64,000 bases of DNA from Pelomonas parva (lineage in GTDB: Bacteria; Pseudomonadota; Gammaproteobacteria; Burkholderiales; Burkholderiaceae_C): assembly GCF_043555835.1 (NCBI RefSeq), contig NZ_JBIGHV010000005.1, positions 62,001 through 126,000 of the forward strand, read 5' to 3'. Position 1 is the first letter of the stretch. The number at the start of each line of letters is the position of its first letter. The notes below the pieces were generated by a model. That model searched no databases, was not told the origin of the DNA, and saw only the letters and a program-made list of their open reading frames with translations. Positions 25,439-34,153 of this stretch are shown here, one piece after another. Position numbers and translations under genes: made by a program.

Positions 25439-26701
25439 ATGCATCCGAATGCCCTCCTGGAGCTGAGCGCCGAGCTGATTGCCGAAGTCAATCAGCTCGA
25501 CGCCCCGGCCGACTCCACCGTCTCCGCCTTTTTCCGACAACACAAGAACCTCGGCCAGCGCGAGCGCGCCTGCCTGGCCGAGACCGTCTACGCGCTGTTG
25601 CGCGAGCGGATCAAGTTCCAGAACCTGGCCCAGAGCGGCACCGGCTCGATGCACCGTCGCCTGGCCATGCTGGCCTGGCGTGGCAATGCCGCCTTCCTGC
25701 GCGGGGCTCTCAGCCCGGCCGAAGTGCATTGGCTGGAGCAGGTCCAGGCCATCGACCCCATGAGCCTGGCGTCCAAGATGCGCCACAACATGCCCGAATG
25801 GCTGGCCGAGCCGCTGCTGGCGCGGCTGGGCGACGAAGAATTCTGGCAGCTCGCCACCGCGCTGAACGAGGCTGCGCCGCTCGACCTGCGTGTCAACGCG
25901 CTCAAGCTCAAGCGAGAGGAGGCCCAGGCCCAGTTCAAGGCCGCCGGCATCGAAGCCGTGCCCACGCCGTATTCGCCGCTGGGCCTGCGCATCGATGGCA
26001 AACCTGCGCTGCACAAGCTGGAGCTGTTCACCAACGGTGGCGTCGAGGTGCAGGACGAAGGCAGCCAATTGCTGGCCCTGCTGCTGGCACCCAAGCGCGG
26101 CGAGATGGTGGTGGACTTCTGCGCCGGCGCGGGCGGCAAGACGCTCGCCCTGGGCGCGGCCATGCGCAACACCGGCCGGCTCTATGCCTTCGACGTCTCC
26201 GGCCATCGGCTGACGGCGATGAAGCCGCGCCTGGCGCGCAGCGGGCTGTCCAACGTCTATCCGGCGCAGATCGCCCATGAGCGCGACGACCGCATCAAGC
26301 GCCTGGCCGGCAAGATCGATCGCGTGCTGGTTGACGCCCCCTGCTCGGGGCTCGGCACGCTGCGCCGCAACCCTGATCTGAAATGGCGCCAGTCGCCCAA
26401 GGGCGTAGCCGAGTTGCAGGACAAGCAGCGCGCCATCCTGGCCAGCGCCGCGCGTCTGGTGAAGCCGGGCGGCCGGCTCGTCTACGCCACCTGCAGCCTG
26501 CTTGACGCCGAGAACGAGGTCATCGCGGCCGAGTTCACCGCCGCCCATCCGGAGTTCAAAACGCTGGACGCTGCCGAATGCCTGGCCAAGTCGCAGGTCG
26601 AGGGCGCCGAGGGGTTGACCGAAGCCGGCGCGCTGCGACTTTGGCCTCATCGGCATGCAACGGACGGCTTTTTCGCCGTCGCATGGGAACGGCTGGCTTG
26701 A
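25439..26701 (+). CDS. RsmB/NOP-family RNA cytosine-5 methyltransferase
   Basis: 420 residues. The N-terminal ~130 residues form a NusB-like helical domain (STVSAFFRQHKNLGQRERAC). The SAM domain has VVDFCAGAGGKTLALGAAM and the two catalytic cysteine motifs: VDAPCSGLGTLRRNPDLKW and the downstream YATCSLLDAENE. It methylates cytosine C5 in rRNA or tRNA. Whether it is the true RsmB (16S C967) or a paralogue cannot be decided, because rsmB is normally next to fmt in this order. No strong RBS is visible before the ATG. Confidence 0.9.
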   Translation: MHPNALLELSAELIAEVNQLDAPADSTVSAFFRQHKNLGQRERACLAETVYALLRERIKFQNLAQSGTGSMHRRLAMLAWRGNAAFLRGALSPAEVHWLEQVQAIDPMSLASKMRHNMPEWLAEPLLARLGDEEFWQLATALNEAAPLDLRVNALKLKREEAQAQFKAAGIEAVPTPYSPLGLRIDGKPALHKLELFTNGGVEVQDEGSQLLALLLAPKRGEMVVDFCAGAGGKTLALGAAMRNTGRLYAFDVSGHRLTAMKPRLARSGLSNVYPAQIAHERDDRIKRLAGKIDRVLVDAPCSGLGTLRRNPDLKWRQSPKGVAELQDKQRAILASAARLVKPGGRLVYATCSLLDAENEVIAAEFTAAHPEFKTLDAAECLAKSQVEGAEGLTEAGALRLWPHRHATDGFFAVAWERLA

Positions 26702-26761
26702 TCCACGTCAAAGAGCGCGCCGCATCGCACGCCGACGCTCGAATGCGGTGCCCGCCACCCC

Positions 26762-26788
26762 TTGTTTTTGGGGGCGCTCCTCTACAAT
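26762..26788 (+). promoter_or_regulatory. Candidate sigma-70 promoter of the desaturase gene
   Basis: TTGTTT (26762-26767) and TACAAT (26783-26788) are reasonable -35 and -10 hexamers but only 15 bp apart. TACAAT is a good -10 in an otherwise GC-rich background and lies 43 bp before the ATG. Confidence 0.35.
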
Positions 26789-26831
26789 CGAACTTCCTTT
26801 GCATGCCCATTGAGGGCGAGGTCTTGGACGC

Positions 26832-28046
26832 ATGAACGAAATCTTGAACACGCTGGTGAATTGGCTGAGCGATGGTCTGCTCAATGCCAGCGGTTGGCAG
26901 GTGCTGGTCTTCACGCTGGTCGTGACGCACATCACCATCTCTGCGGTGACGATCTTCCTGCACCGGGCGCAGTCGCACCGCGCGCTGGAGCTCGGTCCCA
27001 TCCCCTCGCACTTCTTCCGTTTCTGGCTGTGGCTGACCACGGGCATGGTGACCAAGGAGTTCGTCGCCATCCACCGCAAGCATCACGCCAAGTGCGAGAC
27101 CGAGGAAGACCCGCACAGCCCGCAGACGCGCGGCCTCAAGGCCTTGCTGTTGACAGGTGTCGAGCTGTACCGCGCCGAGTCGCGCAACATGGAGACCATG
27201 CGCAAGTACGGCACGGGCACGCCGGACGACTGGATCGAGCGCAACCTCTACACGCGCTTCTCGTGGCAGGGTGTGGCGCTGATGCTGATCCTGAATGTGC
27301 TGGCTTTCGGCGCCATCGGCTTGACGGTCTGGGCCATCCAGATGGCCTGGATTCCTGTCTGGGCGACCGGCGTCATCAACGGCATCGGTCACTACTGGGG
27401 TTATCGCAATTTCGAGGCGCCGGATGCGTCGACGAACGTGTCGCCCTGGGGCATCCTGATCGGTGGTGAAGAGCTGCACAACAACCACCACACCTACCCG
27501 ACGTCGGCCAAGTTCTCGGTCAAGAAGTACGAGTTCGACATTGGCTGGGGCTATATCCGAGCGATGGAAATGATCGGTTGGGCCAAGGTCCGCAAGACGG
27601 CACCCAAGTTGAGCCTGGGCGAGATCAAGCCGGCTGCCGATGCGCGCACGCTGGAGGCGCTGATCGCCAACCGCTATGAGGTGATGGCCACCTACGCGCG
27701 CGGGCTGAAGGCAGCCTGCGCCGCCGAACTGGCCCGGGTCAAGGCCGAGGGTGGCCAACACAGCGAGCGGTTCATGCAATTCAAGCTCGCCCAGCGCTGG
27801 CTGCATCGCGATGAAGACCGCATCCCGGCCGAGGTCCATGGCGAACTGGCCCATGTGCGCGCTGCCAGCCCGGTTATCGACAAGCTGGTGACCATGCGCG
27901 AGGAGCTGCGCCAGATGTGGACCCGCACCAATGTATCGGCCGAGCAGTTGGTGGCCGACCTGCAGGCCTGGTGCCGCCGTGCCGAGGAAAGTGGTATCGC
28001 CGAGTTGCAGGCCTTCTCCATGCGCCTGCGTGCCGCTCACGCGTGA
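26832..28046 (+). CDS. Membrane fatty acid desaturase
   Basis: 404 residues. The three di-iron histidine boxes are present: HRAQSH near 38, HRKHH near 79, and HNNHHTYP near 217, as in acyl-lipid/acyl-CoA delta-9 desaturases. Hydrophobic segments flank the boxes. It should introduce a cis double bond into membrane acyl chains, adjusting fluidity. The C-terminal ~150 residues are a hydrophilic, helical extension (DARTLEALIANRYEVMATYA onward) typical of the betaproteobacterial version. It has its own terminator. Confidence 0.92.
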   Translation: MNEILNTLVNWLSDGLLNASGWQVLVFTLVVTHITISAVTIFLHRAQSHRALELGPIPSHFFRFWLWLTTGMVTKEFVAIHRKHHAKCETEEDPHSPQTRGLKALLLTGVELYRAESRNMETMRKYGTGTPDDWIERNLYTRFSWQGVALMLILNVLAFGAIGLTVWAIQMAWIPVWATGVINGIGHYWGYRNFEAPDASTNVSPWGILIGGEELHNNHHTYPTSAKFSVKKYEFDIGWGYIRAMEMIGWAKVRKTAPKLSLGEIKPAADARTLEALIANRYEVMATYARGLKAACAAELARVKAEGGQHSERFMQFKLAQRWLHRDEDRIPAEVHGELAHVRAASPVIDKLVTMREELRQMWTRTNVSAEQLVADLQAWCRRAEESGIAELQAFSMRLRAAHA

Positions 28047-28065
28047 ACTAGGGTTTCCGCCATGC

Positions 28066-28092
28066 AAAGGGCGCCCGAGAGGGCGCCCTTTT
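28066..28092 (+). terminator. Intrinsic terminator of the desaturase gene
   Basis: AAAGGGCGCCC (28066-28076), loop GAGA and GGGCGCCCTTTT form an 11-bp stem with a T-run, 20 bp past the desaturase stop. Confidence 0.92.
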
Positions 28093-28143
28093 GCTTTGTC
28101 TGGCCTAGACTTCTGCCTGCAGTCGTTAACTTAGGAGGTTGCC

Positions 28144-28635
28144 ATGAGCTATCGATGGATCACCGCAGGCCTGTTGGCCCTGACCGCCACCGCGCACGCC
28201 GACGTGCAGGTGAATTTCGTCAAGCCCGAGACCTTTGTCGACATCAAGGACAACAACGGGTTTCGGCAGGACGAGGTCCTGAAGGACATCGAGGCGCATC
28301 TGGTTGCGCAGGCGCAGAAGTACCTGCCCGGGCGCGATGTGCGCATCAATGTGACCGACGTGGATCTGGCCGGTCACGTCGAGCCCTTTGGCCGCAGCGC
28401 TACCTGGCTGCGCGTCATGCGCACGGTGACGCTGCCGGCCCTCTCTCTGAACTATGAAGTGCTGGATGGCGGCAAGGTCGTGCAGCAGGGCAAGGCGGAG
28501 TTGCGCGACATGAACTACCAGGATGGCTTCATCGGCTACTTCAGCAGCGATGCGCTGCGCTACGAGAAGCGCATGATCGACCGCTGGTTTCAGGCCGAGT
28601 TCCGCACGACGACCGCCGCAGCAACGCCGCGCTGA
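28144..28635 (+). CDS. DUF3016 exported protein
   Basis: 163 residues. A signal peptide (MSYRWITAGLLALTATAHA) is followed by the DUF3016 pattern: VNFVKPETFVDIKDNNGFRQ at the start of the mature domain, then RINVTDVDLAGHVEPFG. It is probably periplasmic; its function is unknown. A near-perfect AGGAGG lies 6 bases before the ATG. The gene is monocistronic, bounded by terminators on both sides. Confidence 0.9.
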   Translation: MSYRWITAGLLALTATAHADVQVNFVKPETFVDIKDNNGFRQDEVLKDIEAHLVAQAQKYLPGRDVRINVTDVDLAGHVEPFGRSATWLRVMRTVTLPALSLNYEVLDGGKVVQQGKAELRDMNYQDGFIGYFSSDALRYEKRMIDRWFQAEFRTTTAAATPR

Positions 28636-28653
28636 GGCTGCGGCCAGAAAAGA

Positions 28654-28690
28654 CAAAACCCGCCAGCATTGCCGCTTGGCGGGTTTTGTT
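28654..28690. terminator. Bidirectional terminator between DUF3016 and rpmG
   Basis: CAAAACCCGCCA (28654-28665) and TGGCGGGTTTTG (28677-28688) form a 12-bp stem with T-runs on both strands. It serves the plus-strand DUF3016 gene and the convergent rpmB-rpmG operon. Confidence 0.92.
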
Positions 28691-28735
28691 TCGAGCGAGT
28701 GATTGACGTGCTTGGGCGGCTTGCGCCGCCTGCCA

Positions 28736-28906
28736 TCACTTCAGCTTGATTTCCTTGTACAGGACGTGCTTGCGCACCTTGGGATCGAACTTCATGAATT
28801 CCAGCTTTTGGGGCGTGGTCTTCTTGTTCTTGTTCGTTGTGTAGAAGTGGCCGGTGCCCGCAGTGGACTCCAGCTTGATCTTCTCGCGGCCGCCTTTGGA
28901 TGCCAT
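28736..28906 (-). CDS. rpmG: Large ribosomal subunit protein bL33
   Basis: 56 residues, starting MASKGGREKIKLESTAGTGH and ending VRKHVLYKEIKLK. It is the zinc-free form of L33, since no CxxC pairs are present. It follows rpmB after 37 bp, the usual rpmB-rpmG order. The start is the only suitable ATG and is preceded by GAAGGA (28914-28919). Confidence 0.97.
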   Translation of the reverse strand: MASKGGREKIKLESTAGTGHFYTTNKNKKTTPQKLEFMKFDPKVRKHVLYKEIKLK

Positions 28907-28943
28907 GGTCGTGTTCCTTCAGTAGGTCAGTGAACGGCGCGCT

Positions 28944-29177
28944 TTACAGCTCGCCCTTGGCACGCAGATCGGCGACGACCTGGTCGATGCCGACCTTGTC
29001 GATCAAACGCAGAGCGGCATTGGTGATACGCAGGCGAATCCAGCGGTTTTCCGATTCAAGAAAGAAACGGCGGTATTGCAGGTTCGGCAGGAACCGACGC
29101 TTGGTTTTGTTGTTGGCGTGGGAAACATTGTTCCCGACCATGGGCTTCTTGCCCGTGACTTGACAGACGCGTGCCAT
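28944..29177 (-). CDS. rpmB: Large ribosomal subunit protein bL28
   Basis: 77 residues. The start MARVCQVTGKKPMVGNNVSH and the NKTKRRFLPNLQ and RFFLESENRWIRLRI segments are characteristic of L28. GGAGAAG lies 6 bases upstream of the ATG. First gene of the rpmB-rpmG operon; a candidate promoter lies at 29314-29342. Confidence 0.97.
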   Translation of the reverse strand: MARVCQVTGKKPMVGNNVSHANNKTKRRFLPNLQYRRFFLESENRWIRLRITNAALRLIDKVGIDQVVADLRAKGEL

Positions 29178-29313
29178 GACGCTTCTCCGGTTTGACGACT
29201 GACCAGTTGCCTGAGAACTCCCAGGCAACCCATTGACCGCATATGCCTGCTAAACCCGGCCCCGAATGTTCACCCAAGGGCCAAGCGCGGTCCATCCGGC
29301 AGGCAAGCCCGCG

Positions 29314-29342
29314 AGTATAGCGGGAAACCCGCAAGCCCGAAA
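29314..29342 (-). promoter_or_regulatory. Candidate promoter of rpmB-rpmG
   Basis: On the minus strand TATACT (29314-29319) is a strong -10 hexamer, with TTTCGG (29337-29342) as a weak -35 at 17 bp. It would give a leader of about 130 bases before rpmB. The spacer contains a small GCGGG/CCCGC palindrome. Confidence 0.45.
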
Positions 29343-29365
29343 GGCGCTCGCGGGGTTCGCGCAGA

Positions 29366-30325
29366 TCAGCCGTGTTCCTGCTCGAGAAAACGCTGCGAGT
29401 CCAGTGCCGCCATGCAGCCCGTGCCGGCGCTGGTGATGGCCTGGCGGTAGACATGGTCCTGCACGTCGCCGGCCGCGAACACGCCGGGCACGCTGGTCAT
29501 CGTCGCGAAACCGTTCAGGCCGCTCCTGGTGACGATGTAGCCGTCCTTCATCTCCAACTGGCCCTGGAAGATTTCCGTGTTGGGCTGGTGGCCGATGGCG
29601 ATGAAGCAGCCGTGCACGGGGATGTCGACCTTGTTGCCGTCCTTCACGTTCAGCGTGCGCACGCCGTTCACGCCGGACGCGTCGCCCAGCACCTCGTCGA
29701 GCTGCTGGAAGAGGTGAAGCTTGATCTTGCCGGCGGCGGCCTTCTCCATCAGCTTGTCGACCAGGATGGGCTCGGCGCGGAACTTGTCGCGACGGTGGAT
29801 CAGGTGCACGGTGCTGGCGATGTTGGACAGGTACAGCGCTTCCTCGACGGCCGTGTTGCCGCCGCCGACGACGCAGACCTCACGGTCGCGATAGAAGAAG
29901 CCGTCGCAGGTGGCGCAAGCACTGACCCCGCGACCCATGAACGATTGCTCGGACTCCAGGCCCAGGTATTTGGCGGAGGCGCCAGTGGCGATGATCAGGG
30001 CATCGCAGGTGTAGGTGCCGCTGTCGCCGAACAGCGTGAACGGGCGCTTCGAGAAGTCGACCTTGTTGATGTGGTCGAAGACGATCTGCGTGTTGAAGCG
30101 CTCGGCGTGTTCCTGGAAGCGCTGCATCAGTTCGGGGCCTTGCACGCCCATCACGTCGGCGGGCCAGTTGTCGACCTCGGTCGTGGTCATGAGCTGACCC
30201 CCCTGGGCCATGCCGGTGATCAGCGTGGGCTTGAGGTTGGCGCGTGCAGCGTAGATGGCGGCGGTGTAGCCGGCGGGGCCCGAGCCGAGGATGAGCAGGC
30301 CGTGATGTTGGAAGTTGGCGGTCAT
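29366..30325 (-). CDS. trxB: Thioredoxin reductase
   Basis: 319 residues. It reduces thioredoxin with NADPH through FAD and a redox-active disulphide. FAD motif ILGSGPAGYTAAIYAARAN near residue 12, disulphide CATCDG near 138, NADPH motif VVGGGNTAVEEALYL near 155, and the C-terminal FAD motif GVFAAGDVQDHVYRQAITSA are all intact. Start MTANFQHHG is the family start. It is divergent from the Crp-like regulator, with 162 bp between them. Confidence 0.97.
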   Translation of the reverse strand: MTANFQHHGLLILGSGPAGYTAAIYAARANLKPTLITGMAQGGQLMTTTEVDNWPADVMGVQGPELMQRFQEHAERFNTQIVFDHINKVDFSKRPFTLFGDSGTYTCDALIIATGASAKYLGLESEQSFMGRGVSACATCDGFFYRDREVCVVGGGNTAVEEALYLSNIASTVHLIHRRDKFRAEPILVDKLMEKAAAGKIKLHLFQQLDEVLGDASGVNGVRTLNVKDGNKVDIPVHGCFIAIGHQPNTEIFQGQLEMKDGYIVTRSGLNGFATMTSVPGVFAAGDVQDHVYRQAITSAGTGCMAALDSQRFLEQEHG

Positions 30326-30487
30326 GACAGGTGAGGTGAGGGCGGTAAGTCGTCCCGCAAGGGCCTTTTGGGGTGCTACCCCGGCCTAACCCGAAGCGGC
30401 GAACCGTGCCGCGTGTGCACAATGCACGCCATTTTAGGCAGGCGTCTTTCTGGCCGTCGGCCTGGGCCCCAAACCTGGAGACTGCAT

Positions 30488-31156
30488 ATGGCGATGATTT
30501 CCAATCTGGACTTGATCCGGCGAGTTCCGCTGTTCTCGATGTTGACCACCGACCAGGCCCAGTCCATCGCTGACAGCGTCGTCAAGCGTCGCTTCAAGCG
30601 TGGCGAGCTGATCGTCGAGCAAGGCACCAAGTCCAACGCGCTGTTCATCCTGCTGAACGGCCGCGCCCGCGTGCTGACGGCCGACCACCGCGGCCGCGAG
30701 GTCATCCTGGCCGTGCTGCAGTCGGGCGACTACGTTGGCGAGATGAGCCTCATCGACAACGAACCTCATTCGGCAACGGTGCGCGCCGAGGTGCAGACCG
30801 ACATGCTGGTGCTGGGCCGACTGGAGTTCGCGCGCTGCCTGCCCGAGAGCAGCAGCCTGTCCTACGGCATCCTGCGCGGCCTGGTGGCGCGGCTGCGCAA
30901 CGCCGACCGCCAGATCGAGTCGCTCGCGCTGCTGGATGTCTACGGCCGCGTCGCGCGCACGCTGCTGGATATGTCCGAGGACGAGAAGGGCATCAAGATC
31001 ATCCGCGGCAAGGTCTCGCGCCAGGACATGGCCAAGGTCGTTGGCGCGTCGCGCGAGATGGTCAGCCGGGTCATGAAGGACCTGGAGGAGCGCGGCGTCA
31101 TCGAAACGCTTGAGAACGGTTCGGTGGTCATCAAGGAACGGCTGACCCACGATTGA
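30488..31156 (+). CDS. Crp/Fnr-family transcription regulator
   Basis: 222 residues. The N-terminal cyclic-nucleotide-type beta barrel contains GRARVLTADHRGREVILAVL and GDYVGEMSLIDNEPHSATVR. The C-terminal winged helix has SRQDMAKVVGASREMVSRVM as recognition helix region. In E. coli CRP the phosphate-binding pair is Arg-Ser; here it is His-Ser (PHSA), so cAMP binding is doubtful and another ligand, or none, is possible. GGAG lies 6-10 bases before the ATG at 30488; a second ATG is two codons on. ftsK begins 16 bp after its stop. Confidence 0.92.
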   Translation: MAMISNLDLIRRVPLFSMLTTDQAQSIADSVVKRRFKRGELIVEQGTKSNALFILLNGRARVLTADHRGREVILAVLQSGDYVGEMSLIDNEPHSATVRAEVQTDMLVLGRLEFARCLPESSSLSYGILRGLVARLRNADRQIESLALLDVYGRVARTLLDMSEDEKGIKIIRGKVSRQDMAKVVGASREMVSRVMKDLEERGVIETLENGSVVIKERLTHD

Positions 31157-31172
31157 CGGTGACAATGCGGGG

Positions 31173-33551
31173 ATGAGTTTTCCCCTCGGTTCCCTGCTGG
31201 GTGGCGACGACGCCGCCAGCGAGCCCGCCGCCCCAGCCAAACCCACGCGCCGCCAGGCGCCCAAGCCCACCGTCGCGCCGCCATCGGCAGCAACGCGGCT
31301 GCTGCGAACACCGCTGTGGCTGGCCCTGACGGCGCTGCTGCTCGCGCTGCTCGTGCTGGCGCTCGCCACGCATGACGTGCGCGACGCCGCCTTCAGCACC
31401 AGCGGGCAACGTGACCTGGTCGGCAACCGCGTCGGCAGCTTCGGCGCCTGGGTGTCCGACGGCCTGCTCTTCCTGTTCGGCTTCTCGGCCTGGTGGCTAC
31501 CGCTGCTGGCCGTGCGGGCCTGGTTGCGCGGCCTGGCCGGGCTGCTGCGGCATGACACGCTGGCGCCAGTGCGCTGGAGCCGACGCCTGCGCTGGTGGAC
31601 CGGCGTGCTGCTGCTGATCTGCGCGAGCTGCGCGCTGGAATGGAGCCGTCTCTACGCCGTCGAGCCACGCCTGCCGGGCCATGCGGGCGGCCTCATCGGC
31701 TACACACTCGGCCCAATGGGCATGAAGGGCCTGGGCTTTGCCGGCTCGGGCGTCGTGTGGATCGTGCTGCTGCTGACCGGCTTGTCCTGGGCGTTCCGCT
31801 TCTCCTGGGGGCATGTGGCCGAGCGCATTGGCGAGCGCATCGAGCAGTTCCGCGAGCAATACCTGGAAAAGCGCGAGATCAAGGCGGACCAGAGGTTTGG
31901 CGAGCAGGCCGTGAAGGCGCGCGAGCAGGAGGTCGAGGTCGAGCGCCAGATCGAGCGACAGGTCGAGGCCGACCACGCGCCGCTGGTCATCGAGGCGCCG
32001 GTCGTCGAGGTGCCGCAGTCCACGCGCGTGGCCAAGGAGCGCCAGCAGACGCTGTTCGTCGATGCTGGCGACGCCAAGCTGCCGCAGGTCGACCTGCTGG
32101 ATGCAGCACCCGGCCGCCAGGAAACGGTGACGCCGGAGTCGCTGGAGATGACCAGCCGCCTCATCGAGAAGAAGCTGCGCGATTTCGGCGTCGAGGTCCA
32201 CGTCGTCGCCGCGTCGCCGGGCCCGGTCATCACGCGCTACGAAATCGAGCCGGCCACGGGCGTGAAGGGCTCGCAGATCGTCGGCCTGGCCAAGGACCTG
32301 GCGCGCTCACTGAGCCTGGTGTCCATACGCGTCGTCGAAACGATTCCGGGCAAGAACTACATGGCGCTGGAGCTGCCCAATGCGCGCCGCCAGACCATTC
32401 GGCTCTCCGAGATCCTCGGCTCGCAGATCTACGCTGACGCCGCATCCCAGCTGACCATGGGCCTGGGCAAGGACATCGTCGGCCTGCCCATCGTGGCGGA
32501 CCTGGCCAAGATGCCGCACTGCCTGGTGGCGGGCACGACCGGCTCGGGCAAGTCGGTGGGCATCAACGCGATGATCCTCAGCCTGCTCTACAAGGCCGAG
32601 GCGCGCGACGTGCGGCTCATCCTCATCGACCCGAAGATGCTGGAAATGAGCGTCTACGAGGGCATCCCGCACCTGCTGGCGCCGGTCGTCACCGACATGA
32701 AGCAGGCCAGCAACGCGCTGAACTGGTGTGTCGGCGAGATGGAGCGGCGCTACAAGCTCATGTCCAAGATGGGCGTGCGCAACCTGGCTGGCTACAACAA
32801 GAAGATCGACGAGGCCAAGGCCAACGGCATCAGCATCCCCAACCCGTTCGCCTTGAACAACGACGAGCCGGAACCGCTAGAGCGCCTGCCCTTCATCGTC
32901 GTCGTCATCGACGAGCTGGCCGACCTGATGATGGTGGTCGGCAAGAAGATCGAGGAGCTGATCGCTCGCCTGGCGCAGAAGGCGCGCGCGGCGGGCATCC
33001 ACCTGATCCTGGCCACGCAGCGGCCGTCGGTGGACGTCATCACCGGGCTCATCAAGGCCAACATCCCGACGCGCCTGTCCTTCCAGGTCAGCTCCAAGAT
33101 CGACAGCCGCACCATCCTCGACCAGATGGGCGCCGAGGCGCTGCTGGGCATGGGCGACATGCTCTACATGCCGTCCGGCACCGGTCTGCCGATCCGTGTT
33201 CACGGCGCCTTTGTCAGCGACGACGAGGTCCACCGCGTTGTGGAGTACATCAAGTCCCAGGGTGAACCGAACTACATCGAAGGCATTCTTGAAGGCGGTG
33301 TGCTGGACGGCATCGATGGCGAAGCGCCCGCACCGGGCGAAGCCGCCGGTGAAGCCGACCCGATGTACGACCAGGCAGTTGCCATCGTCCTACAGCATCG
33401 CAAGGCGTCGATCTCGCTCGTGCAGCGCCATCTGCGCATAGGCTACAACCGCGCCGCGCGGCTGCTGGAGCAGATGGAGAACTCGGGGCTTGTCGGTGCG
33501 CTGGCTTCCAATGGCAGCCGTGAATTGATTGTTCCGAAACGAGACGAATGA
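31173..33551 (+). CDS. ftsK: DNA translocase FtsK
   Basis: 792 residues. Membrane-anchored, hexameric DNA pump that clears chromosome ends from the septum and activates XerCD recombination. The N-terminal ~220 residues hold four hydrophobic segments; a short charged linker (EKREIKADQRFGEQAVKARE) replaces the long Pro/Gln linker of E. coli FtsK. The motor has Walker A AGTTGSGKSVGINAM near 454 and Walker B IVVVIDELADLMMVVGKK near 577. The gamma winged-helix that reads KOPS is at the C-terminus (KASISLVQRHLRIGYNRAAR). It overlaps lolA by ATGA. Confidence 0.96.
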   Translation: MSFPLGSLLGGDDAASEPAAPAKPTRRQAPKPTVAPPSAATRLLRTPLWLALTALLLALLVLALATHDVRDAAFSTSGQRDLVGNRVGSFGAWVSDGLLFLFGFSAWWLPLLAVRAWLRGLAGLLRHDTLAPVRWSRRLRWWTGVLLLICASCALEWSRLYAVEPRLPGHAGGLIGYTLGPMGMKGLGFAGSGVVWIVLLLTGLSWAFRFSWGHVAERIGERIEQFREQYLEKREIKADQRFGEQAVKAREQEVEVERQIERQVEADHAPLVIEAPVVEVPQSTRVAKERQQTLFVDAGDAKLPQVDLLDAAPGRQETVTPESLEMTSRLIEKKLRDFGVEVHVVAASPGPVITRYEIEPATGVKGSQIVGLAKDLARSLSLVSIRVVETIPGKNYMALELPNARRQTIRLSEILGSQIYADAASQLTMGLGKDIVGLPIVADLAKMPHCLVAGTTGSGKSVGINAMILSLLYKAEARDVRLILIDPKMLEMSVYEGIPHLLAPVVTDMKQASNALNWCVGEMERRYKLMSKMGVRNLAGYNKKIDEAKANGISIPNPFALNNDEPEPLERLPFIVVVIDELADLMMVVGKKIEELIARLAQKARAAGIHLILATQRPSVDVITGLIKANIPTRLSFQVSSKIDSRTILDQMGAEALLGMGDMLYMPSGTGLPIRVHGAFVSDDEVHRVVEYIKSQGEPNYIEGILEGGVLDGIDGEAPAPGEAAGEADPMYDQAVAIVLQHRKASISLVQRHLRIGYNRAARLLEQMENSGLVGALASNGSRELIVPKRDE

Positions 33552-34153
33552 AGAAACTTCTGTTGTCACTGACGCTTCTGGTCGCTGGTGTCGCCCATGC
33601 TGACGCCGTCGATGCACTGCGCGACTTTGCCCGTGACGTGAAGAGCGGCAAGGCCAACTTCACGCAGACGGTCACATCGCCCGATGGCAAGCGCAAGAAG
33701 GTGTCGTCGGGCAGCTTCGAGTTCCAGCGGCCCAACCAGTTCCGCTTTGCCTACGCCAAGCCCTTCGAGCAGGTCATCGTGGCGGACGGCCAGAAGGTCT
33801 GGATCTATGACGCCGACCTCAACCAGGCCAGTTCGCGCAAGCTGGCCGACGCGCTGGGCGCCACGCCGGCTTCGCTGCTGGCCGGCACCAACCTTGAACG
33901 CGACTTCACGCTGAAGGCGCAGCCCAGCGAGGGCGGCATCGACTGGGTGCTGGCGACGCCCAAACAGGCAGAGTCGACGATCCAGTCGCTCAAGCTCGGC
34001 TTCAAGGCCAAGGAACTGGCGGCGATGGAGATCGTCGACGGCTTCGGCCAGCGCTCGCGGCTGGACTTCAGCGCGGTGCAGGCCAATGTGCCGGTCGCCG
34101 CCGAGCGCTTCCAGTTCAAGCTGCCGGCTGGGGCTGATCTGATCGAGCAATGA
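33548..34153 (+). CDS. lolA: Outer-membrane lipoprotein carrier protein LolA
   Basis: 201 residues with a signal peptide ending VAHADA. LolA ferries lipoproteins from the LolCDE complex across the periplasm to LolB. Seen: DFARDVKSGKANFTQTV, SSGSFEFQRPNQFRFAYAKP with the conserved Arg and Phe of the lipid pocket, and VADGQKVWIYDADLNQ. The ATGA overlaps on both sides place it in an ftsK-lolA-rarA operon, a common arrangement. Confidence 0.96.
   Translation: MKKLLLSLTLLVAGVAHADAVDALRDFARDVKSGKANFTQTVTSPDGKRKKVSSGSFEFQRPNQFRFAYAKPFEQVIVADGQKVWIYDADLNQASSRKLADALGATPASLLAGTNLERDFTLKAQPSEGGIDWVLATPKQAESTIQSLKLGFKAKELAAMEIVDGFGQRSRLDFSAVQANVPVAAERFQFKLPAGADLIEQ

Noticed and set aside
30416..30428. 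GTGCA-CAA-TGCAC inverted repeat between trxB and the Crp-like gene as an operator
   Set aside because: Only 5-bp arms with no extension and no resemblance to the TGTGA-N6-TCACA consensus; frequent by chance.
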